Assembly (NCBI GenBank): GCA_001805055.1
Contig: MHDZ01000102.1
Span: 15,648-53,535 of the forward strand
Direction: 5' to 3'
Length of the DNA stretch: 37,888 nucleotides
Origin: Nitrospirae bacterium GWC2_57_13
GTDB lineage: Bacteria > Nitrospirota > UBA9217
Shown in pieces: positions 25,896-32,670 of this stretch (position 1 is its first letter; each line of letters starts with the position of its first letter). The position numbers and the translations under genes are program-made. Below the pieces are notes generated by a model. It was not told the DNA's origin, searched no databases, and saw nothing but the letters and a program-made list of their open reading frames with translations.

Positions 25896-26070
25896 CCCTC
25901 CGCAGAGATCAGAAAGGCGGCATATTTGCCACGGCTGAACACGGATAGTAAAGACTCTACATCTTCCCGGGTGTTGGTTTTATCCGCGCTGATCCGTGTT
26001 TACCCCGTTAGAAGATTCTTGTTTCTAACGGGGTGAATCCGCGTCCAATTGCCCCTTCAGTAATTTCTTC
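25896..26070. repeat. Intergenic repeat with a perfect 12-bp hairpin upstream of adk
   Basis: ACCCCGTTAGAA (26002-26013) and TTCTAACGGGGT (26023-26034) pair perfectly around a 9-base loop. 'atccgcgctgatccgtgttt' lies on one side and 'aatccgcgtccaatt' on the other; similar words occur in the purH leader (1420-1464). It is probably one member of a dispersed intergenic family. Confidence 0.6.
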
Positions 26071-26099
26071 TTGATTTTTCCGTCATTTCATACCATAAT
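26071..26099 (+). promoter_or_regulatory. Sigma70-like promoter for adk
   Basis: TTGATT (26071-26076), a 17-base spacer and CATAAT (26094-26099) lie 45 bases upstream of the adk start. Confidence 0.5.
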
Positions 26100-26143
26100 G
26101 CGCGTCTTGAACACATATTATTCACGATGAGGAGGGTTCAAAA

Positions 26144-26797
26144 ATGCGTATCATTCTTCTCGGCGCGCCGGGCGCAGGCAAGGGCACGGTGGCCAAACTG
26201 CTGACCAAGCTGGACGGATCGGTCCAGATCTCAACGGGCGACATCCTGCGGGGCGCGGTACAGGCAGGCACCCCCCTCGGCAAGGAAGCAAAGGGCTACA
26301 TGGACAGCGGCGGCCTCGTCCCCGACAAGCTCATCATGGACATCATGGAGCAGCGGCTCCAGGAGAAGGACTGTCAGAAGGGGTTCCTGCTCGACGGCTT
26401 CCCGCGCACCATCCCCCAGGCGGACGAACTGGGCAAACTGCTCACGAAGCTGAACATCAAGCTGGACCTGGTGGCGAACATCGATGTGCCGCGCGATGTG
26501 ATCCTCGACCGGCTGACCACGCGGCGGACCTGCTCCAATACGTCATGCCAGGAGATCTATAACATCAAGAGCAATCCGCCCGCTCCCGGCGACAAGTGCA
26601 AGAAATGCGGCAGCCCCACGATCCAGCGGGCCGACGAGACCATTGAAGCCATCACCAGGCGGCTCGACGTGTACAATGAGAAGACGGCGCCGCTCATCGG
26701 TTACTACGACAAGAAGGGCATGGTGGTCACGATCAAAGAGGCCAGCAGCGACGGCGTCGTGAACGCGATCCAGAAGGGCATCGCGGCGAAGAAGTAA
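26144..26797 (+). CDS. adk: Adenylate kinase, zinc-lid type
   Basis: Adk converts AMP and ATP to two ADP and maintains the adenylate balance in the cytosol. The 217-residue protein is the long-lid type: P-loop GAPGAGKGT (7-15), AMP-binding STGDILR, DGFPRT, and a lid containing four cysteines (Cys130, 135, 152, 155). The spacing C-x4-C instead of the usual C-x2-C in the first pair is slightly unusual but still fits a structural zinc site. The ATG follows GAGGAGGG. It has its own promoter and terminator here and is not in the ribosomal-protein operon where adk often lies (next to secY and infA), which is notable given the SecY paralogue and infA remnant further right. Confidence 0.97.
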   Translation: MRIILLGAPGAGKGTVAKLLTKLDGSVQISTGDILRGAVQAGTPLGKEAKGYMDSGGLVPDKLIMDIMEQRLQEKDCQKGFLLDGFPRTIPQADELGKLLTKLNIKLDLVANIDVPRDVILDRLTTRRTCSNTSCQEIYNIKSNPPAPGDKCKKCGSPTIQRADETIEAITRRLDVYNEKTAPLIGYYDKKGMVVTIKEASSDGVVNAIQKGIAAKK

Positions 26798-26826
26798 GAG
26801 ACAGGCAATAGAGCGAAATAAACAAG

Positions 26827-26858
26827 GCGGGATGCCAATGCATCCCGCTTTTTTATTT
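26827..26858 (+). terminator. Rho-independent terminator after adk
   Basis: GCGGGATGC and GCATCCCGC form a perfect 9-bp stem with a CAAT loop, followed by seven T residues. Confidence 0.92.
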
Positions 26859-27178
26859 TGCATCCCTTTTAGCAATGGGGAAAGTGAGCCTCAGTAAGAC
26901 CATACCCTGCCCCAAAACTACCCCATCGAACTTCTTGATTTTCTATGCGGATTGTAATATCCTTCTCTCCGTGGAATTCATTTCCCATACCATCTGAAAA
27001 ATCAGGATTTTTCATAACTCAATCTGCGTAAATCAGCGGCAAAGAAGTTTCTTCCCAGTTTGAGAAGATTTTGATTTGCAACTGACTGATCGAGAGAAGA
27101 TAGTGGTTCTCACGCGGGGTGAGCTTTTTTCAGTCTCTTGCAGTGCACAGAACGCCAGCCATCATCAAGGAGGGAACG
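26859..27178. other. Intergenic region with one copy of a diverged direct repeat
   Basis: No gene is seen in this 320-base stretch. Bases 26921-26974 (starting CCCCATCG, containing TTCTTG, TAATAT and ending CGTGG) recur in diverged form at 28111-28163, so the OMPLA-type gene is flanked by direct repeats. The start of the next gene carries its ribosome site AAGGAGGG at 27168-27175. Confidence 0.5.
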
Positions 27179-27970
27179 ATGCGTATCCGGTCTTTGATTG
27201 TTTTTGTGGTCCTTGCCGTGCTTGGGGCGCCGGTGGGAGCTGCCTGGGCCGGTCCGGCTGATGCGGAGCCGGACTTCGAGGCGCTGAACAGGAAGTTCAT
27301 GCGCTACGAACCCATCTATGCCCTGTTGGGATACGATGGCGTAAAGGACGCGAAATTTCAGCTGAGCTTCAAGTATAACCTGTTCAGCCATGCCTATCTC
27401 GGGTATCTCCATACGACCATCTGGGACATCAACCACGAGTCGTCACCTTTCCGCGATATGAGCTTTCGGCCGACCCTGTTCTACCATTTCAACGAGGAAG
27501 GGCCGGAGAAGAATGGGCCCCGTTCCCGGCTCGGATTCGTCGTGGGGGGCGAGCACGAATCGAACGGCAAGGGCGGGCCTGATTCCCGCAGCCTGAACAG
27601 CCTGTATCTCAAGCCGGTCTACACCTATGATGTGCCGAAAGAGTGGTCCCTGCGCATTGTTCCGCGGATCACGCATTTCACCGGCGTGAGCGGAGGCAAC
27701 AAGGACATCGCCGAGTACCGCGGCCACGTGGACCTGCAGATGATCTATGACAGCTACGCCGGCCTGCTGCGCGGGCTGCAGGTCGCGGCCCTGGTCCGGA
27801 AGGGGACCGAGGGCAGCCGCTGGACCACCGAGGTGGACGTGTCGTTCGGCGGCAAGAACTGGCCGGTGCGTATCCATGTGCAGTATTTCAGCGGCTACGG
27901 CGAGACGCTGCTCGAATACACGCGGCGCTACACCCAGGTCCGCGCAGGGATCATGCTGCAGCAGTGGTAG
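27179..27970 (+). CDS. Outer-membrane phospholipase A (OMPLA/PldA-like)
   Basis: OMPLA is an outer-membrane beta-barrel enzyme that hydrolyses phospholipids that reach the outer leaflet, helping membrane lipid asymmetry. The 263-residue protein has a signal peptide (MRIRSLIVFVVLAVLG, cleavage near AAWAG) and keeps the catalytic triad in family context: His126 and Ser128 in GGEHESNGKGG, and Asn140 in SRSLNSLYL. The following strands (LRIVPRITHF, GHVDLQMIYD, VRIHVQYFSGYGETLLEY, RAGIMLQQW) are typical barrel strands. ATG at 27179 is chosen because AAGGAGGG is 3-10 bases upstream and the signal peptide follows; the frame remains open 60 bases upstream without support. It appears monocistronic. 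Confidence 0.92.
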   Translation: MRIRSLIVFVVLAVLGAPVGAAWAGPADAEPDFEALNRKFMRYEPIYALLGYDGVKDAKFQLSFKYNLFSHAYLGYLHTTIWDINHESSPFRDMSFRPTLFYHFNEEGPEKNGPRSRLGFVVGGEHESNGKGGPDSRSLNSLYLKPVYTYDVPKEWSLRIVPRITHFTGVSGGNKDIAEYRGHVDLQMIYDSYAGLLRGLQVAALVRKGTEGSRWTTEVDVSFGGKNWPVRIHVQYFSGYGETLLEYTRRYTQVRAGIMLQQW

Positions 27971-28288
27971 GGCTTTGCAGGCGGGGGCAGCGGGAAATGA
28001 CAGAAGGAGGAATTTGGCCCTTCATCAAGTTCCGGATCAAGTTCGACCAGCTCTCCGCCCAGGTCGCGGTGAAGTGGCTTGCCGGGCTCTAAGAGCCCCC
28101 ATCGAACTCCCCCCATCGTAGTTCTTGTTTTTCCATTAGTATTATAATATGCTCTTCTCGTGGGGGGCACGTCCTCAGTATGAGCGGTTTTCAAGGCACT
28201 TTCCTCGCCAAACAATGCATGCCCGTAAAAGCAAGGCCAGAATTGCAGAAGAGTTGGGTAGACAATCGATCGCGAAGGAGGCGCAAGT
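27971..28288. other. Intergenic region with a possible 31-residue ORF and a repeat copy
   Basis: Besides the small open frame at 27997-28092, this stretch holds the second diverged direct repeat (28111-28163), which contains a TATAAT (28143-28148). The GC content drops towards the AT-rich gene that follows. Confidence 0.45.
27997..28092 (+). CDS. Possible 31-residue small protein
   Basis: An ATG at 27997 opens a frame of 31 codons rich in Lys, Phe, Trp and Ile (WPFIKFRIKFDQL..., VAVKWLAGL) that could form an amphipathic helix. A weak GGGGGCAGCGGG lies upstream. The GC-rich third positions fit coding use, but the frame is short and may be chance. Confidence 0.25.
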   Translation: MTEGGIWPFIKFRIKFDQLSAQVAVKWLAGL

Positions 28289-28894
28289 ATGAGTGAAGCA
28301 GTAACTCCTGATAAGGCCAATCAAGTTTGGGAAGTAGGGAAAATATTGATTTCCGTTTGTTTAGGATACTTCTTGAGCATTGTTAGTAGGATAAGTGCGG
28401 ATAGGAAGAGTATCAGCAATGTGAAGGCAATTATATTTAAAGAATTGTCCGAAAACTATAAAAGAATAAATCCTGTTTTGCCTAAGGACAATAACTTTCA
28501 TCCCGGGTTGATTGATTTGCCTGTGCAATTTAGCCAAACTCTGATTTTCGATGTTTACGAAAAATACTTGGGCCGACTTGCTGAATTGAAAAAGGAGATG
28601 TTAGCGAAGATTTATGATGCATACTATCATTTAGCTGAATTTTCAAAAGGCGCTAAGAATTTTTTGCCCTCGCAGATACAAAATGCTGGACAGGAGCCGA
28701 CAGAAGTTGAACGGCTTAAAATCAGGATTTTCATTCAAAATGCAGTAATCGCTCGAGAAAAAACAGAAGCAGCAATTAAATTATTTCGCGGAGGTGATGC
28801 GCTTTTAAGGAATGAGCTTTCTAATCGCGGCGCGGAATATGAGCGCGTATTCGGTTTGGCAAATCAAGCTGCGGGTTCACTTAAGGGGCAGTAG
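28289..28894 (+). CDS. AT-rich orphan membrane-anchored helical protein
   Basis: The 201-residue product has one N-terminal transmembrane helix (about residues 14-34, ILISVCLGYFLSIVS) and a long, charged, mainly helical remainder (YEKYLGRLAELKKEM, VERLKIRIFIQNAVIAREKTEA). I recognise no family. The base composition is strikingly AT-rich, with many A/T-ending codons, unlike the GC-rich genes on both sides, which indicates recent acquisition. A good ribosome site AAGGAGG (28275-28281) precedes the ATG, supporting that it is real. It has no obvious operon partner, and defence or phage-related roles are possible but not supported by any motif. Confidence 0.75.
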   Translation: MSEAVTPDKANQVWEVGKILISVCLGYFLSIVSRISADRKSISNVKAIIFKELSENYKRINPVLPKDNNFHPGLIDLPVQFSQTLIFDVYEKYLGRLAELKKEMLAKIYDAYYHLAEFSKGAKNFLPSQIQNAGQEPTEVERLKIRIFIQNAVIAREKTEAAIKLFRGGDALLRNELSNRGAEYERVFGLANQAAGSLKGQ

Positions 28895-29080
28895 GGAGAC
28901 ATCCACGGGACGTTGTGTCAGAAATTGACTTTTGGGATAAAGAAGGATGCGATGGTTGTTCATAAGTACGGAAATCTATAGGCCTGTTTGTGCTGTTTGA
29001 TAATTGGTCTTGCCCAGGTCGCTTTCCCTCACATCCTTGCGACTGGGGAAGACTCAATCTGACTAATTGGAGAATATCGC

Positions 29081-30625
29081 GTGCCTTATTGTCCAAATCC
29101 GGAGTGTCCTTTCAGAAAACGCTTCGGCGAGTCCGCCGAGTACAACCCAGGCGCGGTCACGTGTTCTGATTGCAACACGGCGCTTGTGGCCGATGATCCG
29201 CTCGGGAAGACGGTCAAGCAGAAGAAGGAATTCAGGATGCGCGATCTCTATAAGCGCCTCTTGTGGACGCTGGCTCTTCTGGGAATCTGGAGCATCGTGC
29301 GCCATTTTCCTTTGCCTGGTATAGATAATGATGCCATGATGGGGTTGGGGGGATTAGCGGAGAAGCTAGGCGTTCGTTTTTCTCTATTCTCTTTAGGTCT
29401 CATGCCCTATATCACTGCCTGCGTTATCGTTGAGATCGCCGCGTTGTTTGTACAGCCGCTCAAACAGTGGCGTTTAAGGGGCGGCGAATTGGGCAGGGCG
29501 CGCCTTACACGGGCCGCGATATTTCTGACGGTTGTGATCGGGATCGTCCACGGCCGCGCTCTCGTCTGGCAATTAGGCAACATGGCCGACGGTCACATAC
29601 TTGTTGACAATGGGACGGCATTCAAATCACTCCTCGTCCTGACGCTCGTTGCTGCGATGTTTTTTATCATTTGGATAGCCGGTCAGATATCTATACGGGG
29701 GTGCGGGCACGGCATAAGCTTGATACTGCTGTCCGGTATCGTGGGAGGGATTCCGCACGACTTCGTACAGGCCCTGCGCCTCTACAAGGGAGCGCTATCC
29801 TCCCCTCAATTTCTCATGCCCATGCTGACGCTTGCCGGTGCCATCGTTCTGATCGTATATATGGAGAGAAGCGCTCGGCAGGTCCCGATCCAATATGCCG
29901 ACGGTAGGCAGGCCGCGTTCCCTATTAAACTGACCACTGCCGGAACGCAGCCGGTCCCGTGGGCGTACGGGCTGCTTGCACTTTCCTTCTTCTTCGTCCC
30001 TGTCAATGAAGCTTTCGATCAGGTAAGCAGACCGGTGTCTTCCTGGATCGTCGCTAATCTCCATCAGGGCACGGTTGTCTATACAGCGGCGAGCGCCATC
30101 CTGATCATTATCCTTTACGTTGTTTTTACCGCGCTGTTCTTCAATCCCCGCGAGATGATCGACTATCTCAGGGAAAGAAATGCCTCTGTGGTCCCGGACG
30201 AGACCGGCGGAAAAAGGGATATCTACCGGGGACTGGAAAGCATGGCCTTTATCGGTGGCCTGTATCTGGTCCTCGTGCCCTTGTCGCTTCAGGCTATCTG
30301 GTGGCTGTTGCAGACGGATTTCACCCCGGTCAACGGGATCTCGTTGATTGTAGCAGTCTGCATAACGCTCGATCTGTCCGGTGAAGTGCTTTTCAGATGG
30401 CGATCAGACAGCCTTGTACGCATTGCTGAATTCCACGAACCCTGGAAGGCCGGCTTACTCCGCTCTCTTTTGGAAAAAGAAAAGGTCCCCTGTATTGTAC
30501 GAGGATATTATCACCGGTCTCTTCTATATCTATTCGGCCCCTACATAGAGATGCCCGTTTTTGTCGCAGCAAGCAATGAAAACACTGCCCGGGACGTAAT
30601 GAGAAGATACTTTAATCAGGAGTAA
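29081..30625 (+). CDS. SecY-like translocon paralogue with N-terminal zinc ribbon and C-terminal DUF2007-like domain
   Basis: The 514-residue protein is a fusion. Residues 1-35 form a zinc ribbon (Cys4, Cys9, Cys28, Cys31). Residues ~52-440 follow SecY, the protein-conducting channel of the Sec translocon, in order: FPLPGID after TM1, SLGLMPYITA in TM2, the QPLKQWRLRGGELGRARLT loop, GQISIRGCGHGISLILLSGIVGGIP, YMERSARQVPIQYA, FPIKLTTAGTQPV, and FFNPREMIDYL. The TM1-TM2 segment that carries the plug helix is shorter than in standard SecY. Residues ~444-511 resemble a DUF2007 'signal transducing' domain (LVRIAEFHEPWKAGLLRSLLE... MPVFVAASNE). The GTG start follows a TTGGAGAA site. It is not in a ribosomal operon; an RDD-zinc ribbon gene follows after 10 bases. 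The SecY homology is clear by eye; channel activity is inference. Confidence 0.8.
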   Translation: MPYCPNPECPFRKRFGESAEYNPGAVTCSDCNTALVADDPLGKTVKQKKEFRMRDLYKRLLWTLALLGIWSIVRHFPLPGIDNDAMMGLGGLAEKLGVRFSLFSLGLMPYITACVIVEIAALFVQPLKQWRLRGGELGRARLTRAAIFLTVVIGIVHGRALVWQLGNMADGHILVDNGTAFKSLLVLTLVAAMFFIIWIAGQISIRGCGHGISLILLSGIVGGIPHDFVQALRLYKGALSSPQFLMPMLTLAGAIVLIVYMERSARQVPIQYADGRQAAFPIKLTTAGTQPVPWAYGLLALSFFFVPVNEAFDQVSRPVSSWIVANLHQGTVVYTAASAILIIILYVVFTALFFNPREMIDYLRERNASVVPDETGGKRDIYRGLESMAFIGGLYLVLVPLSLQAIWWLLQTDFTPVNGISLIVAVCITLDLSGEVLFRWRSDSLVRIAEFHEPWKAGLLRSLLEKEKVPCIVRGYYHRSLLYLFGPYIEMPVFVAASNENTARDVMRRYFNQE

Positions 30626-30635
30626 GGACAATATA

Positions 30636-31181
30636 ATGCAATGCCCGAAATGTCATAAGGAAACGTCCTCGGACATCGAGTGCAACTTCTGCGGGATCAT
30701 ATTCGACAAATACCGGGAACGCGTCCAACAGCCGGCTGTCTCCGGCGAGCAGCCCGGCTCGGGGGAATATTGGGAGGTGAAGGTCTCAATCGAGGATGGG
30801 AAATATCCTACCCTGACCCGTCGATATATCGCGACCGCGATTGATGCTGTTTTCGTTCTTTCAGCAATTATGCTGATCTCCTATCTATTCGAGAACGCCG
30901 GCGAGACCGGGGTCAAGGTCCGCGTAGGTCTGATCCTGTCCCTGTTTTTCATATATGAACCGCTGTGCACGAGCCGATTCTGCACGCTTGGGCAGAAGAT
31001 CATGAGAGTGCGGGTCAGGCGATATCCCTCCCTGGAACGCATATCGTTACTCATGGCATACACCCGGATCCTCGTAAAGGCATTGATCGGGATGCTCTCG
31101 TTCTTTACCCTGCCTTTCAGTCAAAAGCGGCGGGCCATTCATGACATGGCCGCACGCTCGATCGTTGTTTTTGTTGATTGA
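30636..31181 (+). CDS. Zinc ribbon-RDD family membrane protein
   Basis: The 181-residue product begins with a zinc ribbon (MQCPKCHKETSSDIECNFCG; Cys3, Cys6, Cys16, Cys19), continues with a polar linker, and then an RDD domain: RRYIATAIDAVFVLSAIML carries the Arg and Asp that name the family, followed by two further hydrophobic segments and SQKRRAIHDMAARSIVV with the final conserved Asp. RDD proteins are small integral membrane proteins, some proposed as ion exchangers. The gene starts 10 bases after the SecY-like gene with a TAAGGA site, so both are almost certainly in one operon. Sharing a cysteine ribbon with its neighbour suggests a joint function at the membrane, which is inference. Confidence 0.88.
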   Translation: MQCPKCHKETSSDIECNFCGIIFDKYRERVQQPAVSGEQPGSGEYWEVKVSIEDGKYPTLTRRYIATAIDAVFVLSAIMLISYLFENAGETGVKVRVGLILSLFFIYEPLCTSRFCTLGQKIMRVRVRRYPSLERISLLMAYTRILVKALIGMLSFFTLPFSQKRRAIHDMAARSIVVFVD

Positions 31182-31297
31182 GCTTGGGAGAACTTTGGAG
31201 ACGTTGGTTCGGTGCATAACAGGCAAGGCAGTATCTTGGTGACGTTGTTTCTTAAAAAGGTTTTATTCTTGCTTAATACTCAGCGTTAAACGGAGGA

Positions 31298-31576
31298 ATG
31301 ATGCACATGACAAACAGGGTAAAGGCAATAAGGAACTGGTATTTAATTTCATTCATTACCGTTGTTTTACTTTGCTTCATCGGCACTGGAAATTCGCCGG
31401 CCGCGGCCTTATTAGGAGCGGACGAAGCGATCTCCCAGATCGATAAGTCCCTGGACGGGGAGATGCAAAAGCAGACTGATACCGATGAGGACAAGGCCGT
31501 CAGCCTTATGAACGACATCGCGAAGCTCAAGACAGAAGCCTCAGGGTCAAGTCTTGTTTGTTGCATTTTTATCTAA
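31298..31576 (+). CDS. Small exported protein, probably truncated by a palindromic element
   Basis: The 92-residue open frame encodes a signal-peptide-like N terminus (RNWYLISFITVVLLCFIG, then NSPAAA), a short helical mature part (AISQIDKSLDGEMQKQ, DKAVSLMNDIAKLK), and an abrupt hydrophobic tail (SSLVCCIFI). That tail is encoded by a palindromic insertion starting at 31543, so the native C terminus has probably been lost. The strong CGGAGGA ribosome site at 31291-31297 sits so close to the first ATG that one of the in-frame ATGs at 31301 or 31307 is the more likely start. I recognise no family. It may be a broken gene. Confidence 0.5.
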   Translation: MMHMTNRVKAIRNWYLISFITVVLLCFIGTGNSPAAALLGADEAISQIDKSLDGEMQKQTDTDEDKAVSLMNDIAKLKTEASGSSLVCCIFI

Positions 31577-31657
31577 AGCGATGCGATGCCGAGATTAATT
31601 CAAGAAGAAAGACTTGACCCTATTGGTTCCCTATTGGTTCCTGACCCTATTGGTTCC
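31543..31657. mobile_element. Miniature palindromic element with adjacent 11-base direct repeats
   Basis: AGGGTCAAGTCTT (31543-31555) and AAGACTTGACCCT (31609-31621) are perfect 13-base inverted ends of a 79-base unit with no gene. Directly after it come three direct copies of CTATTGGTTCC (31620-31630, 31631-31641, 31647-31657). The layout resembles REP/MITE-like elements moved in trans by Y1-type transposases; that link is inference. The element cuts the reading frame of the preceding small exported protein. Confidence 0.7.
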
Positions 31658-31673
31658 CCATAATAAGCCACTA

Positions 31674-31735
31674 TAGACAGGGCTTCCGATAAGTGCTATA
31701 ATAAGACCTGTTAAGAGTACCATTAAGGAGGTCTT
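31674..31735 (+). promoter_or_regulatory. Promoter and leader hairpin of the toxin-antitoxin operon
   Basis: TAGACA (31674-31679), a 17-base spacer and TATAAT (31697-31702) form a near-consensus promoter. AAGACCT (31703-31709) and AGGTCTT (31729-31735) are inverted repeats; the right arm overlaps the perfect ribosome site AAGGAGGT (31725-31732). The repeat could be an operator for the antitoxin or an RNA hairpin masking the ribosome site. Confidence 0.6.
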
Positions 31736-31737
31736 CT

Positions 31738-32007
31738 ATGGGTACAAAATTTTCCGAAGATATTGTTCCGCTCAGTGACCTGAAGGTGAACCCCGGCAAG
31801 GTAGTTTCGCATGCACAAGCGACACACCGGCCTATTTTGCTCACGAGCAGGGGCCGCGGGGTTGCCGTGGTTCGATCACTCAAGGATTATGAGGAAGAAA
31901 CCGAAGAACGCGCCTTTATGCAGGGAGTCGTGAAGGGGCTGATGGACCTGGAAGAAGGCCGCGAAATCTCGCTCTCCGAGGCGAAAAAACGCCTTGGCCT
32001 GAAGTGA
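31738..32007 (+). CDS. Phd/YefM-type antitoxin
   Basis: The 89-residue protein has the typical N-terminal DNA-binding fold of Phd/YefM antitoxins (IVPLSDLKVNPGKVVSHAQAT, RPILLTSRGRGVAVVRSLKDYE) and a C-terminal acidic, helical toxin-binding tail (MQGVVKGLMDLEEGREISL). Such antitoxins neutralise the partner toxin and repress their own operon. The stop codon lies 4 bases before the toxin start, the normal layout of type II modules. A strong promoter and an inverted repeat over the ribosome site precede it. Family assignment is confident; the operator is inferred. Confidence 0.9.
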   Translation: MGTKFSEDIVPLSDLKVNPGKVVSHAQATHRPILLTSRGRGVAVVRSLKDYEEETEERAFMQGVVKGLMDLEEGREISLSEAKKRLGLK

Positions 32008-32011
32008 TCCC

Positions 32012-32311
32012 ATGGCTGAACAGGCTCGGATAACGTTTGCCGCGTCAGCGATCAAGGACCTTGAGGACCTGCTGGCCTATTATACGGGTGAAGGTGTACC
32101 TGATGTGGGGAAAAGGCTTACTGCTGAGATCATTGCCAAGGTTGAGCGGCTGGGCGCGCATCCGCTGAGCGGCCGGGTCGTGCCTGAGTTTTCTGTCGAA
32201 CATCTGCGAGAGATCATTTACCCGCCTTTTCGTATCGTTTATCGGCACGATAAAAACAAAGTGCGTATTGTTCGAATCTGGCGAAGTGAAAGACTTCTGA
32301 GACTGCCATGA
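32012..32311 (+). CDS. RelE/ParE-family toxin
   Basis: The 99-residue protein has the RelE/ParE fold marks: an N-terminal strand (ARITFAASAIKDLEDLLAYY), a helical pair, LGAHPLSGRVVPEF, then LREIIYPPFRIVYRHD and VRIVRIWRSERLL strands. The helix LEDLLAYY with a downstream PLSGR and the pattern 'REI-x-x-x-PFRIVYR' favour ParE (gyrase-targeting) over RelE (mRNA-cleaving), but sequence alone does not settle this. It is directly downstream of a Phd/YefM-type antitoxin. An ATGA overlap at its stop opens a short frame (32308-32424) with no recognised identity. Confidence 0.9.
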   Translation: MAEQARITFAASAIKDLEDLLAYYTGEGVPDVGKRLTAEIIAKVERLGAHPLSGRVVPEFSVEHLREIIYPPFRIVYRHDKNKVRIVRIWRSERLLRLP

Positions 32312-32477
32312 CTTCTGCCGCAATTGTTCAAAAACTCAACTTCATAGAGCCAGGTTATATTGTTGTACTTTCAGAACTCCGGCCGATCAATCGATGCATT
32401 TATCGCCTTTATCGAACAGCATAAGATACCGTGTTGGCCATAGCTGGTCAGGCCTGAAAATTTCCATTCTCCCGCGT

Positions 32478-32616
32478 TCATGCCCCTTCACGTTTCACCC
32501 GATAGGTAATCCTTCCCCGCTATCCGCACGATCCTGATGTAGTGTATCCGCATCTTGCCGGCCAAATACGCAGAAATCTTCCGGCCCGTATCCAGTTCCA
32601 CCCCAAACAGGCCGCT
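32478..32616 (-). pseudogene. infA: Decayed fragment of infA (translation initiation factor IF-1)
   Basis: On the minus strand bases 32616-32526 encode GLFGVELDTGRKISAYLAG followed by KMRIHYIRIV, which matches the IF-1 core (VEL, G, A, GKMR, YIRI). Shifted by one base, 32519-32478 encode RGRITYRVKREGA and a stop, the IF-1 C terminus. The roughly 15 residues normally between them (GDxVTVELSPYDLT region) are missing, and a stop codon replaces the N-terminal part. This is therefore an internally deleted, frameshifted and N-terminally truncated infA. IF-1 is essential, so an intact copy must exist elsewhere. infA normally neighbours secY, adk and map, so the fragment may have come with a rearranged piece of that operon. 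Confidence 0.8.
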
Positions 32617-32642
32617 CTGTCCGCCTGCCGCAGCCCCTCTTG

Positions 32643-32670
32643 TTGACTAATGAGAAAGAGGCGCTATAAT
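32643..32670 (+). promoter_or_regulatory. Strong sigma70 promoter for the SGNH hydrolase gene
   Basis: TTGACT (32643-32648), a 16-base spacer and a perfect TATAAT (32665-32670) face the hydrolase gene about 160 bases downstream. Confidence 0.6.
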
